Origin: Chitinophagaceae bacterium
GTDB taxonomy: Bacteria > Bacteroidota > Bacteroidia > Chitinophagales > Chitinophagaceae
Direction of reading: 5' to 3'
DNA length: 36,719 bases
NCBI GenBank assembly: GCA_947372105.1
Contig: CANBSH010000021.1
Span: 1 to 36,719, forward strand
Shown one piece after another: positions 18,281 through 24,136 of this stretch (position 1 is the first letter of the stretch; each line of letters starts with the position of its first letter). Position numbers and translations under genes: made by a program. Under the pieces are notes generated by a model. That model had not been told where the DNA came from and did not search any database. It saw only the letters and a program-made list of their open reading frames with translations.

Positions 18281-18288
18281 TATCTTTG
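18281..18288 (+). promoter_or_regulatory. Probable -7 promoter element of the trmB operon
   Basis: TATCTTTG fits the Bacteroidota TAnnTTTG -7 consensus exactly. It ends only 4 nt before the trmB ATG at 18293, so transcription would begin at or near the start codon and the mRNA would be leaderless or nearly so. I see no TTG -33 element at the usual 17-23 bp distance, which lowers confidence. Confidence 0.45.
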
Positions 18289-18292
18289 CCGC

Positions 18293-19057
18293 ATGGGGCA
18301 GAAAAAGTTAATCAAGTTTGCGGCAATTAAGGAATATACCAATGTGTTGGAGTACCCCGAAAACATGAAAGGGCAATGGCAGTCCTTTTTTGCTCAACAA
18401 ATGGAGGCGGGGACAATACCAACATCCCGCCCTTTAAACTTGGAATTGGCCTGCGGCCGAGGCGAATATGCCGTGGGGATGGCCAGAATGTTTCCAGATC
18501 AAAATTTTATTGGAATAGATATTAAGGGTAACCGCATTTGGAAAGGTGCAACGATTGCCAATAAAGAAGGATTGAAAAATGTAGCGTTTGTACGATCTCA
18601 AATTGAACAAGTCAACCAATATTTTGCAGCGGAGGAAGTGAATGAAATTTGGATCACTTTTCCTGATCCACAACTAAGGGCTTCTAAAGCTAAAAAGCGA
18701 TTGACGCATCCTAAATTTTTACGCGTGTATCAAGCCTTTTTGAAAAAAGGTGGCATAGTGCATTTAAAAACGGATAGTCCTAATTTATATTTATTTACAC
18801 TCAAAGTGATTGAGTTGTATGGGCTTACCTTGATCTATGAAACCAACAATTTATATGCGCAAAAGGAAATTGACCCTAGATGTTTAATTAAAACCTATTA
18901 CGAAGGATTAGATATCGCACAAAGTAATCAAATTCACTATATTCAATTTAATATTGACCAAGCATTACCGCTGGAAAAAGACGAAATTTTGAAAGAATTG
19001 GTCAAAGAAATTCCAATGGACGCTGGAGAATTAAAAAGAATGGAATCCTATGAGTAA
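18293..19057 (+). CDS. trmB: tRNA (guanine-N7-)-methyltransferase
   Basis: This 254-residue soluble protein matches TrmB, which uses S-adenosylmethionine to methylate N7 of guanosine 46 in the tRNA variable loop. The SAM-binding loop ELACGRGEY is at 51-59, the acidic strand end GIDIKG at 74-79, and the family motif FPDPQ at 123-127, followed by KKRLTHPKFL. VHLKTDSPNLY (157-166) carries the conserved TD catalytic pair. The usual FPDPWPK has QLRA after FPDP, a variant I take to be common in this phylum. It heads a three-gene plus-strand operon and overlaps the next gene by 8 bp. A consensus -7 element sits right before the start. Confidence 0.95.
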   Translation: MGQKKLIKFAAIKEYTNVLEYPENMKGQWQSFFAQQMEAGTIPTSRPLNLELACGRGEYAVGMARMFPDQNFIGIDIKGNRIWKGATIANKEGLKNVAFVRSQIEQVNQYFAAEEVNEIWITFPDPQLRASKAKKRLTHPKFLRVYQAFLKKGGIVHLKTDSPNLYLFTLKVIELYGLTLIYETNNLYAQKEIDPRCLIKTYYEGLDIAQSNQIHYIQFNIDQALPLEKDEILKELVKEIPMDAGELKRMESYE

Positions 19058-19280
19058 TCATCAAGAAGCAGAAGAAAATAAAGAAGAATATTATATTGAT
19101 GAACGAGGGCGCTGGGTGTTTACTGCTGTGTATCATCAAAAGCGAGGTTATTGTTGTGGCGAAGCGTGCAAGCATTGTCCATACGATTATGAATCCGTGC
19201 CCGAGCCTATTAAAACAAGGGTTACTTTATTAAGAGAACTGAACAAAACAAAAAATGCAGTACACTCCAAAGACAAATGA
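19050..19280 (+). CDS. Small Cys-rich DUF5522-type protein
   Basis: This 76-residue protein of unknown function has an acidic N-terminus, the core RWVFTAVYHQKRGYCCGEACKHCPY and a basic C-terminus. Cysteines at 35, 36, 40 and 43 (CCxxxCxxC) suggest a bound metal or Fe-S centre. The same CCGxxCxHCPY pattern defines the short DUF5522 family as I know it. The ATG lies within the last codons of trmB (8-bp overlap), and its own end overlaps the following gene by 26 bp. The three genes are therefore tightly coupled, and a role connected to nucleic-acid modification or repair is a possible but unproven guess. Confidence 0.85.
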   Translation: MSNHQEAEENKEEYYIDERGRWVFTAVYHQKRGYCCGEACKHCPYDYESVPEPIKTRVTLLRELNKTKNAVHSKDK

Positions 19281-19602
19281 TTTTTTTCAAAACGTTTTTG
19301 AAGTCGTAAGACTTATTCCCAAAGGGCGTGTTACCAGTTACGGAGCCATCGCAAAATATTTAGGAACAGGAGGAAGTTCGAGAATGGTAGGTTGGGCCAT
19401 GAACGCTTCGCATGGCGTTAAACCTAAAGTGCCCGCGCACCGCGTGGTAAATAGAAACGGCATGCTAAGTGGCAAGGCACATTTTGAGACCCCCACCACG
19501 ATGGAGACATTATTACTTAAGGAAAAAATAAAAGTCCACAACGAAAAAGTAGTGGACTTTGAAAAGTTATTTTGGGACCCTGCGTTAGATTTGGGGTATT
19601 AA
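19255..19602 (+). CDS. Alkyltransferase-like protein (ATL), non-catalytic MGMT homologue
   Basis: This 115-residue protein covers only the C-terminal DNA-binding domain of O6-alkylguanine-DNA alkyltransferase: the VVRLIPKGRVTSYGAIAKYLG helix-turn-helix segment (17-37) and the active-site segment PAHRVV (60-65). In true alkyltransferases this is P-C-H-R-V, with Cys accepting the alkyl group. Here position 61 is Ala, as in ATL proteins, which bind alkylated bases and pass them to nucleotide excision repair. It therefore should recognise but not repair O6-alkylguanine. It overlaps the DUF5522 gene by 26 bp and ends the trmB operon, converging on the DUF420 gene. Confidence 0.9.
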   Translation: MQYTPKTNDFFQNVFEVVRLIPKGRVTSYGAIAKYLGTGGSSRMVGWAMNASHGVKPKVPAHRVVNRNGMLSGKAHFETPTTMETLLLKEKIKVHNEKVVDFEKLFWDPALDLGY

Positions 19603-19654
19603 TTATCGCTCTAGTGATTGATCTACTGATAATTCTAATTATAGCTCTAATGAT
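19601..19654. repeat. Imperfect 18-bp direct repeats in a convergent junction
   Basis: 19601-19618 and 19637-19654 match at 16 of 18 positions (core AATTAT-GCTCTA-TGAT). They lie between the stop of the ATL gene and the 3' end of the DUF420 gene, with each copy touching one stop codon. I see no strong hairpin here. This is most likely a local duplication. Confidence 0.5.
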
Positions 19655-20231
19655 AGAAGGGCTTTATCAATAAGTACACCAAGGGACCCGTTACTGCTAC
19701 ATAAAACCATAAAGGCCAAGTACGTTTTGCTAATTTTTTATGTGCTGCAAATTCTCCAGTAAGCGCACGGTAAGTGGTAAATAAAATAAAAGGTAAAATA
19801 ACAGCGGCTAAAATAATATGCGTTGTTAATAAAATTAAATAAAAGGCGCGCGCATTGCCAGCTAATGCTATTTCTTCGGTAGACACTACCCCATCAAAAT
19901 TGGTATCTCCAAAACGAGCTTCCCCTGCAAATAAATGATGCGCAATATAAGTGACTAAAAATAATAAAGAAAACACCAAAGCAGTCAACATTAAATTTTT
20001 ATGTAGCTGATACTTTTTTTGTTTCACCGCAATCAACGCCACTACTAAAATAATTGCTACTGCAGTATTTAACAAAGCATTGATCAATGCAAAAATGTGT
20101 TTATCAAATGGAAGTTCTACTTTTAAAGTGAACTTGCTTAAAAAAGTCACCGCTACAAAAACAATCACGGAAAAAATAGCAATTAACCAATTGGCTTGCT
20201 TATCATTTTTTTGAATTACCGGTGTCAACAT
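19647..20231 (-). CDS. DUF420-family membrane protein with an EF-hand-like loop
   Basis: This 194-residue protein has about five transmembrane helices (near 16-32, 48-68, 78-98, 130-155 and 172-190). It resembles DUF420, the family of CtaM/YozB-type proteins tied to assembly or function of heme-copper oxidases. Conserved His lie at 77, 99-100, 138 and 164. Between helices 3 and 4 it carries an unusual soluble loop. Residues 109-120 read D-x-N-x-D-G-x-V-x-x-x-E, an exact 12-residue EF-hand calcium-loop pattern with ligands at loop positions 1, 3, 5 and 12. It is the last gene of the oxidase and SCO block, 35 bp after the SCO gene. A role in oxidase maturation is inferred from family and context; calcium binding is inferred from pattern alone. 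Confidence 0.85.
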   Translation of the reverse strand: MLTPVIQKNDKQANWLIAIFSVIVFVAVTFLSKFTLKVELPFDKHIFALINALLNTAVAIILVVALIAVKQKKYQLHKNLMLTALVFSLLFLVTYIAHHLFAGEARFGDTNFDGVVSTEEIALAGNARAFYLILLTTHIILAAVILPFILFTTYRALTGEFAAHKKLAKRTWPLWFYVAVTGPLVYLLIKPFYH

Positions 20232-20266
20232 AATTTATCTTTTAAATTTTATGAAACTTGTATTTT

Positions 20267-21085
20267 TTAGTGCTTAGAAGCGCTGGTGAATTTTTTATTG
20301 AAATAATACACAAACCCTGTCACCATCACTGCAATCACCAACCACAACCAACTTAAATCAATGATATCTTGGAACACTTTGCTTTTTTGTGTCTTATCTT
20401 TTTCCAACATTAAATAACCAACATCCTTCGCCATTTGTAAATAAGAAGTGGAGTCTAAGCCATCATAATAACCACGTACTTGCATTTTTTTATCCATCAA
20501 AATAAATCGGCTCGTGTGCACAAAGTCGGGGCTAATAGGCTCTTCGCTAAATTTATCTACTTTCAATTCTTCAAAAGCAAATTTGTAAATGCTATCGCGA
20601 CTTCCTGTAAGCAACCACCAATTATCTGAAATCACATTCATTTTGTTGGCATATTCACGAAGCACAGGAACGCTGTCGCGCACAGGATCTACCGATAATG
20701 ACATAAACTGAACAATGGAAGTATCAATTTTTTTGCGAATGTCTCCGCCACGTGAAAAAGATTGTTGCAGCTTACCCATATTGCGTGTGAGCTTGGGACA
20801 AATGCTACCGCAACTTGTAAAAAATAAATCTAGAATAATTATTTTCCCCTGTTGATCATATAAATTCACCGAATCACCCAATTGATTCACTAATCTGATA
20901 TCCTTGGTGGTATGCCAAATGGTATCTGATTTTTGTTTACCATCCACCACCGATTCAATGACCGTGTCCATTAAATAATGGCGAGGCATGATTACAGCAT
21001 GATCACTGGCCGACTTTAACCATAGGTAACAACCCACAGGAATAAATAAAGCAATGATTAAACCGTAAATAGATTTTTTTGACAT
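20267..21085 (-). CDS. SCO1/SenC-type copper chaperone for cytochrome oxidase
   Basis: This 272-residue protein is anchored by an N-terminal helix (about 6-23) and has a thioredoxin-like SCO domain. FFTSCGSICP supplies C92 and C96 (CxxxC), and the third copper ligand is H190 in DFVHTSRF. A second hydrophobic helix at about 243-262 forms a C-terminal anchor, an extra relative to classic SCO proteins. The family inserts copper into the CuA site of oxidase subunit II. It is encoded beyond the hairpin that closes the oxidase cluster and 35 bp before the DUF420 gene. The two probably share a transcript from an unseen promoter or from read-through. Confidence 0.93.
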   Translation of the reverse strand: MSKKSIYGLIIALFIPVGCYLWLKSASDHAVIMPRHYLMDTVIESVVDGKQKSDTIWHTTKDIRLVNQLGDSVNLYDQQGKIIILDLFFTSCGSICPKLTRNMGKLQQSFSRGGDIRKKIDTSIVQFMSLSVDPVRDSVPVLREYANKMNVISDNWWLLTGSRDSIYKFAFEELKVDKFSEEPISPDFVHTSRFILMDKKMQVRGYYDGLDSTSYLQMAKDVGYLMLEKDKTQKSKVFQDIIDLSWLWLVIAVMVTGFVYYFNKKFTSASKH

Positions 21086-21094
21086 GATAGGTAT

Positions 21095-21271
21095 TTAAAA
21101 AACCATCCCTTCTGAGGATGGTTTAGTATTTTTAGAAAAGGGCCCTCGAGCTCCTTCTCTTGATAATTTCTTTTTCTTGTTCGGAATCACTTTAACTTGA
21201 TATCTGCCGTCATAAGCACCTGCCTTCACTTGATCGTCTCGTTTCAGCGAATGCTCAAACCGCTTTTTCAT
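21095..21271 (-). CDS. Possible small basic protein, 58 aa, at the end of the oxidase cluster
   Basis: An ATG (complement 21269-21271) opens 2 bp after the subunit IV stop and reads 58 codons to TAA at 21095-21097. The product is strongly basic, starting MKKRFEHSLKRDD, with YQVKVIPNKKKKLSREGARG in the middle and ending SSEGMVF. It has no signal peptide or membrane helix. I recognise no family with confidence. Support is the tight spacing after the subunit IV gene and the open frame up to a terminator-like hairpin. Against it, the last nine or so codons are made of the hairpin itself and the ORF is short enough to arise by chance. If real, it would be co-translated with oxidase subunits. Confidence 0.45.
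   Translation of the reverse strand: MKKRFEHSLKRDDQVKAGAYDGRYQVKVIPNKKKKLSREGARGPFSKNTKPSSEGMVF
21100..21124 (-). terminator. Rho-independent terminator at the end of the oxidase gene run
   Basis: AAACCATCC (21100-21108) pairs perfectly with GGATGGTTT (21116-21124) around a 7-nt loop. On the minus strand the stem runs into TTTTTT. It lies between the oxidase genes and the SCO gene and overlaps the last codons of the possible small protein. Confidence 0.75.
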
Positions 21272-21273
21272 AA

Positions 21274-21732
21274 TTAATGTTTTTCAGCAGGCACTTCATT
21301 TTTTTCGTCTGAAGTATGCTTTTCTCCATGTTCTTCCTCTTTAGGCGCAACCTTAATAGTGGATTGTTCCTTAAAGTGTCGGTCATAAGTGTTACGTAAA
21401 TTTTTGAAGGAATTGCCATCCCACAAAAATGCAGTGATAAACCAAACAAATAATAATAAAGGCACTACGATCGTCATAATTAAATTTTTCACTTCATGTT
21501 TTAAGTGCATGAAGTAAGCAACGATATAAAAAGCTTTCGCCATCATTAATATAACGATGATCCCTTTAATAGCTAAACGTAAAGCGCCAACAGGCATACC
21601 AATCATCCAAAAACCCAACATCAATTCAATGATAGTGAATACCGATAAGATGATGGTAACTTTTTTTATTTCGGCAATAGCACTTCCATCGTTCGTACCA
21701 TGATCAGCGTGTGCATTGTGTGATTGTGACAT
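21274..21732 (-). CDS. Cytochrome c oxidase subunit IV family protein
   Basis: This 152-residue protein has three predicted transmembrane helices (about 25-45, 52-76 and 86-106) in the compact form of bacterial prokaryotic oxidase subunit IV (CtaF/CyoD-like). It contains AKAFYIVAYFMHLKHE, a conserved helix-turn in this family. The N-terminus is His-rich (SHNAHADHG). The C-terminal tail (about 125-152) is charged and hydrophilic, longer than the hydrophobic core requires. The subunit stabilises the oxidase core and is not catalytic. It follows subunit III by 38 bp and precedes a possible small ORF by 2 bp. Confidence 0.88.
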   Translation of the reverse strand: MSQSHNAHADHGTNDGSAIAEIKKVTIILSVFTIIELMLGFWMIGMPVGALRLAIKGIIVILMMAKAFYIVAYFMHLKHEVKNLIMTIVVPLLLFVWFITAFLWDGNSFKNLRNTYDRHFKEQSTIKVAPKEEEHGEKHTSDEKNEVPAEKH

Positions 21733-21770
21733 ATAAATAACTTAGTTAATGAAGTAATGTGTTGTGAAAA

Positions 21771-22457
21771 TTACAATAAGTAGAAAATGGTGAATACGAA
21801 TACCCATACTAAATCTACAAAGTGCCAGTATAAACCTGCTTTCTCAATCATATTGTAATGGCCTCTTTGTTCAAATTTGTCGGTTAAAGTCATGATCAAC
21901 ATAATAATATTAATCACCACCCCGCTAAATACGTGAAAACCATGGAAACCGGTAATAGTGAAAAAGAAGTTTGTGAAGTTGGTAGAGGAAGCAGTGCCAT
22001 CTGCATTTAAAAATGGATTCATACCCCACCAAGCACCTTCATGAAATAAGTGATTCCACTCCCAAGCTTGACAGCTTAAGAAAGCGATACCACCAATGAT
22101 GGTTAAAATCATATTGCGCACCACTCCTTTTTTATCCATGTTATGACCTGCATGAACGGCTAATACCATGGTAACAGAACTGATAATCAAGATAAAAGTC
22201 ATGATACTCACGAACACCAATGGAGCGTGAACTCCTTCGGGTGCGAAAGGGAAACTGCGGAACACAGCATTAGGGTCAGGCCATCCGTTGGTTGAAAAAC
22301 GGACAGTTCCATAGGAAATTAAGAAAGCTCCAAAAGTAAAGGCGTCACTCATCAAAAAGTACCACATCATTACTTTTCCGTATTCTACGTTGAAAGGACT
22401 TTTCCCTCCTCCCCACAATTTTGCTTCATTTGAAGAAGCGGTTGTTGTTGTTGACAT
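21771..22457 (-). CDS. ctaE: Cytochrome c oxidase subunit III (first of two copies by type)
   Basis: This 228-residue membrane protein has about five to six helices and belongs to heme-copper oxidase subunit III. Signatures are the SDAFTFGAFLISYG helix, GFHGFHVFSGV and the C-terminal YWHFVDLVWVFVFTIFYLL. Subunit III stabilises the oxygen-reducing core. I place the start at the ATG (complement 22455-22457), giving MSTTTTASSNEAK. The frame extends two codons further to a TTG, which is not needed. A consensus promoter element lies about 20 bp upstream, so the gene can be transcribed separately from the second subunit III gene (22556-23131), 98 bp away. Confidence 0.93.
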   Translation of the reverse strand: MSTTTTASSNEAKLWGGGKSPFNVEYGKVMMWYFLMSDAFTFGAFLISYGTVRFSTNGWPDPNAVFRSFPFAPEGVHAPLVFVSIMTFILIISSVTMVLAVHAGHNMDKKGVVRNMILTIIGGIAFLSCQAWEWNHLFHEGAWWGMNPFLNADGTASSTNFTNFFFTITGFHGFHVFSGVVINIIMLIMTLTDKFEQRGHYNMIEKAGLYWHFVDLVWVFVFTIFYLL

Positions 22458-22477
22458 GTTCAATTTCTATTTCAGTG

Positions 22478-22512
22478 CAAAAATATTGGCTATCAAGGAT
22501 ATTCGTATCAAA
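22478..22512 (-). promoter_or_regulatory. Predicted internal promoter upstream of the subunit III gene
   Basis: On the minus strand TATTTTTG (complement of 22478-22485) fits TAnnTTTG. A TTTG (complement of 22509-22512) lies 23 bp upstream, inside the TTG-N17-23-TAnnTTTG spacing described for Flavobacterium. The start codon at 22457 is about 20 bp downstream. A 6-bp inverted pair, GGCTAT/ATAGCC, brackets the spacer. Confidence 0.5.
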
Positions 22513-22555
22513 ATAGCCGGTTTTTTTTATATTTTGATTCCACAAAAGGGCTGAT

Positions 22556-23131
22556 TTAACTCACCCACATAAGGAATACAAACAAGTAAATCCAAAGGAT
22601 GTCTACAAAATGCCAAAAGGTAGCCACTAACTCCACCGGAAGGGCATTTATAGAGGTCGATTTGCCAAAATTAGCCTTTAATGAAACCCCTACTAAGGCA
22701 ATCACTCCACCCACCATATGCAATAAGTGTAAACCTGTAATCACCAGCAAAAAGGAACCCGCTGAATTACTGCGAGGACCCGTTAAGGCAATATGATTAG
22801 CTTCCAATTGTTGGTACCCCTGAATTTGAAGTATCACAAAAAGCAAACCCAAGATGGCAGATAAAGCGGTGAACCCACGATATTGACCCATCTCCCCTAA
22901 TTTGATTTTTTTGACAGCCATTTGAATGGTGAAGCTGCTCAATAAAATAACACCCGTAGACCACCAAAAAATACGAGGTAGATCAAACTCCAACCAATTG
23001 GCTTGACTTTTTTTAACAATGTAAGCACTGGTTAACCCTGCAAACATCATAATAATACTTCCAATCCCTACCCAAAGTAAAATTTGATAAGGATGTAGTT
23101 TCTTTTTTTCGGTAGAAGCAACAGTATCCAT
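22556..23131 (-). CDS. Second heme-copper oxidase subunit III-type protein
   Basis: This 191-residue membrane protein has five helices. It carries the subunit III ending VATFWHFVDILWIYLFVFLMWVS, TGLHLLHMVGGVIAL in the middle and the early helix ending GLTSAYIVKKS. It is shorter than, and clearly distinct from, the subunit III encoded next (21771-22457). Two non-identical subunit III genes side by side is common in Bacteroidota oxidase clusters as I know them; the pair may jointly replace the seven-helix subunit III. It starts 17 bp after ctaB, suggesting co-transcription with heme O synthase. Confidence 0.9.
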   Translation of the reverse strand: MDTVASTEKKKLHPYQILLWVGIGSIIMMFAGLTSAYIVKKSQANWLEFDLPRIFWWSTGVILLSSFTIQMAVKKIKLGEMGQYRGFTALSAILGLLFVILQIQGYQQLEANHIALTGPRSNSAGSFLLVITGLHLLHMVGGVIALVGVSLKANFGKSTSINALPVELVATFWHFVDILWIYLFVFLMWVS

Positions 23132-23148
23132 AAATATTATTTTATAAT

Positions 23149-24009
23149 TTATAATTTATCCGCCAACAATGCTAAGTACACAATAGGTAAATAAATATAA
23201 CTGCTAAACATTACACGACGTGCCGCCGGCACTCCCATGTTCTGATACAATCTCACACATTGAACCACCATAAAAATATTGGCAACTAACACAATCCACA
23301 TACTCACCGAACCAGTCAAATTTAAATAGTGTGGTAAAAAACCAATAGGAATCATAAGCACTGCATACATGATAGATTGCAATGCAGTAAATCTTGTAGG
23401 ACCTTCATTGGCAGGTAATAATTTAAAACCCACTCTAGAATAATCTGCATGAGACACCCAAGCAATTGCCCAAAAATGAGGGAACTGCCATAAAAACTGA
23501 ATTAAAAATAGAGACCAACCCGCATAAGAAAAATCATCGTTACCCGCTACCCAACCAATTAAACAAGGAAGAGCTCCAGGAAAAGCACCTACTAAAACAG
23601 CAATAGAATTTATTTTTTTAAGTGGTGTATAAATGAACGCATATAAAAACAAACTAAAGGCAGATAATAAGGCAGAAGAAATATTAAAGAAGTACCACAT
23701 TATTGCGACACCTAAAATTCCAGCGATAATAGCAAAAGTATAAGCTGTGCGAACCGACATACGACCCGAAGCCACAGGGCGTGTGGAAGTACGTTTCATT
23801 TGAGCATCGGTATCTTTTTCAACCGCTTGATTAATGGCATTGGCGCTACCAGTAATACATAAGCCTGCAAAAGTAAGCCCTAAAATCATAGACCAATCGT
23901 AATCCTTCACTGTGGGCGCTAACATATAACAAATTACGCAAGTAAACACTACAGTAAAACTGAGTGTGAACTTCATGAGTTGTGCGTAATTAGTAAGCGT
24001 TTGTTTCAA
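23149..24009 (-). CDS. ctaB: Protoheme IX farnesyltransferase (heme O synthase)
   Basis: This 286-residue UbiA-family prenyltransferase has about nine membrane helices. It carries the prenyl-diphosphate-binding segment NQAVEKDTDAQMKRT (N60, E64, D68; R77 follows in TRPVASGR) and the second conserved loop HADYSRVGFKLLP. It adds a farnesyl chain to heme B to make heme O, the precursor of heme A for the oxidase. No ctaA is visible here. The frame begins at a TTG (complement 24007-24009), with a stop codon two codons upstream. The first ATG is at residue 12 (complement ending 23976), which would remove the usual YxQLxK lead-in, so TTG initiation seems likely. A hairpin separates it from ctaD. Confidence 0.94.
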   Translation of the reverse strand: MKQTLTNYAQLMKFTLSFTVVFTCVICYMLAPTVKDYDWSMILGLTFAGLCITGSANAINQAVEKDTDAQMKRTSTRPVASGRMSVRTAYTFAIIAGILGVAIMWYFFNISSALLSAFSLFLYAFIYTPLKKINSIAVLVGAFPGALPCLIGWVAGNDDFSYAGWSLFLIQFLWQFPHFWAIAWVSHADYSRVGFKLLPANEGPTRFTALQSIMYAVLMIPIGFLPHYLNLTGSVSMWIVLVANIFMVVQCVRLYQNMGVPAARRVMFSSYIYLPIVYLALLADKL

Positions 24010-24030
24010 GAATTAAAAAAATTAAAAACG

Positions 24031-24060
24031 AATGATCCACAAAAAAATGATCCACAAAAA
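24031..24060. repeat. Tandem 15-bp duplication upstream of ctaB
   Basis: AATGATCCACAAAAA occurs twice head to tail at 24031-24045 and 24046-24060, exactly. It lies 22-51 bp upstream of the ctaB start. It may be a simple duplication or a repeated binding site. Confidence 0.7.
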
Positions 24061-24091
24061 AATTAGAGCCCTTTACAAAACAATGATACAA

Positions 24092-24123
24092 ATTATAATG
24101 CCCTGAAATCAGGGCATTATAAT
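24092..24123 (-). terminator. Perfect 15-bp hairpin after ctaD
   Basis: 24092-24106 is the exact reverse complement of 24109-24123, with GC core TGCCCTGA/TCAGGGCA and a minimal loop. It begins 14 bp past the ctaD stop. On the minus strand the stem ends AT-rich rather than in a long T-run. A terminator, or an mRNA 3'-end stabiliser for the abundant ctaCD message, is likely. Confidence 0.7.
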
Positions 24124-24136
24124 AACTGAATAATTT

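Noticed and set aside
21255-21449. 64-codon minus-strand frame overlapping the subunit IV gene
   Set aside because: It is out of frame within a clear oxidase subunit gene; the small ORF at 21095-21271 explains the remaining space better.
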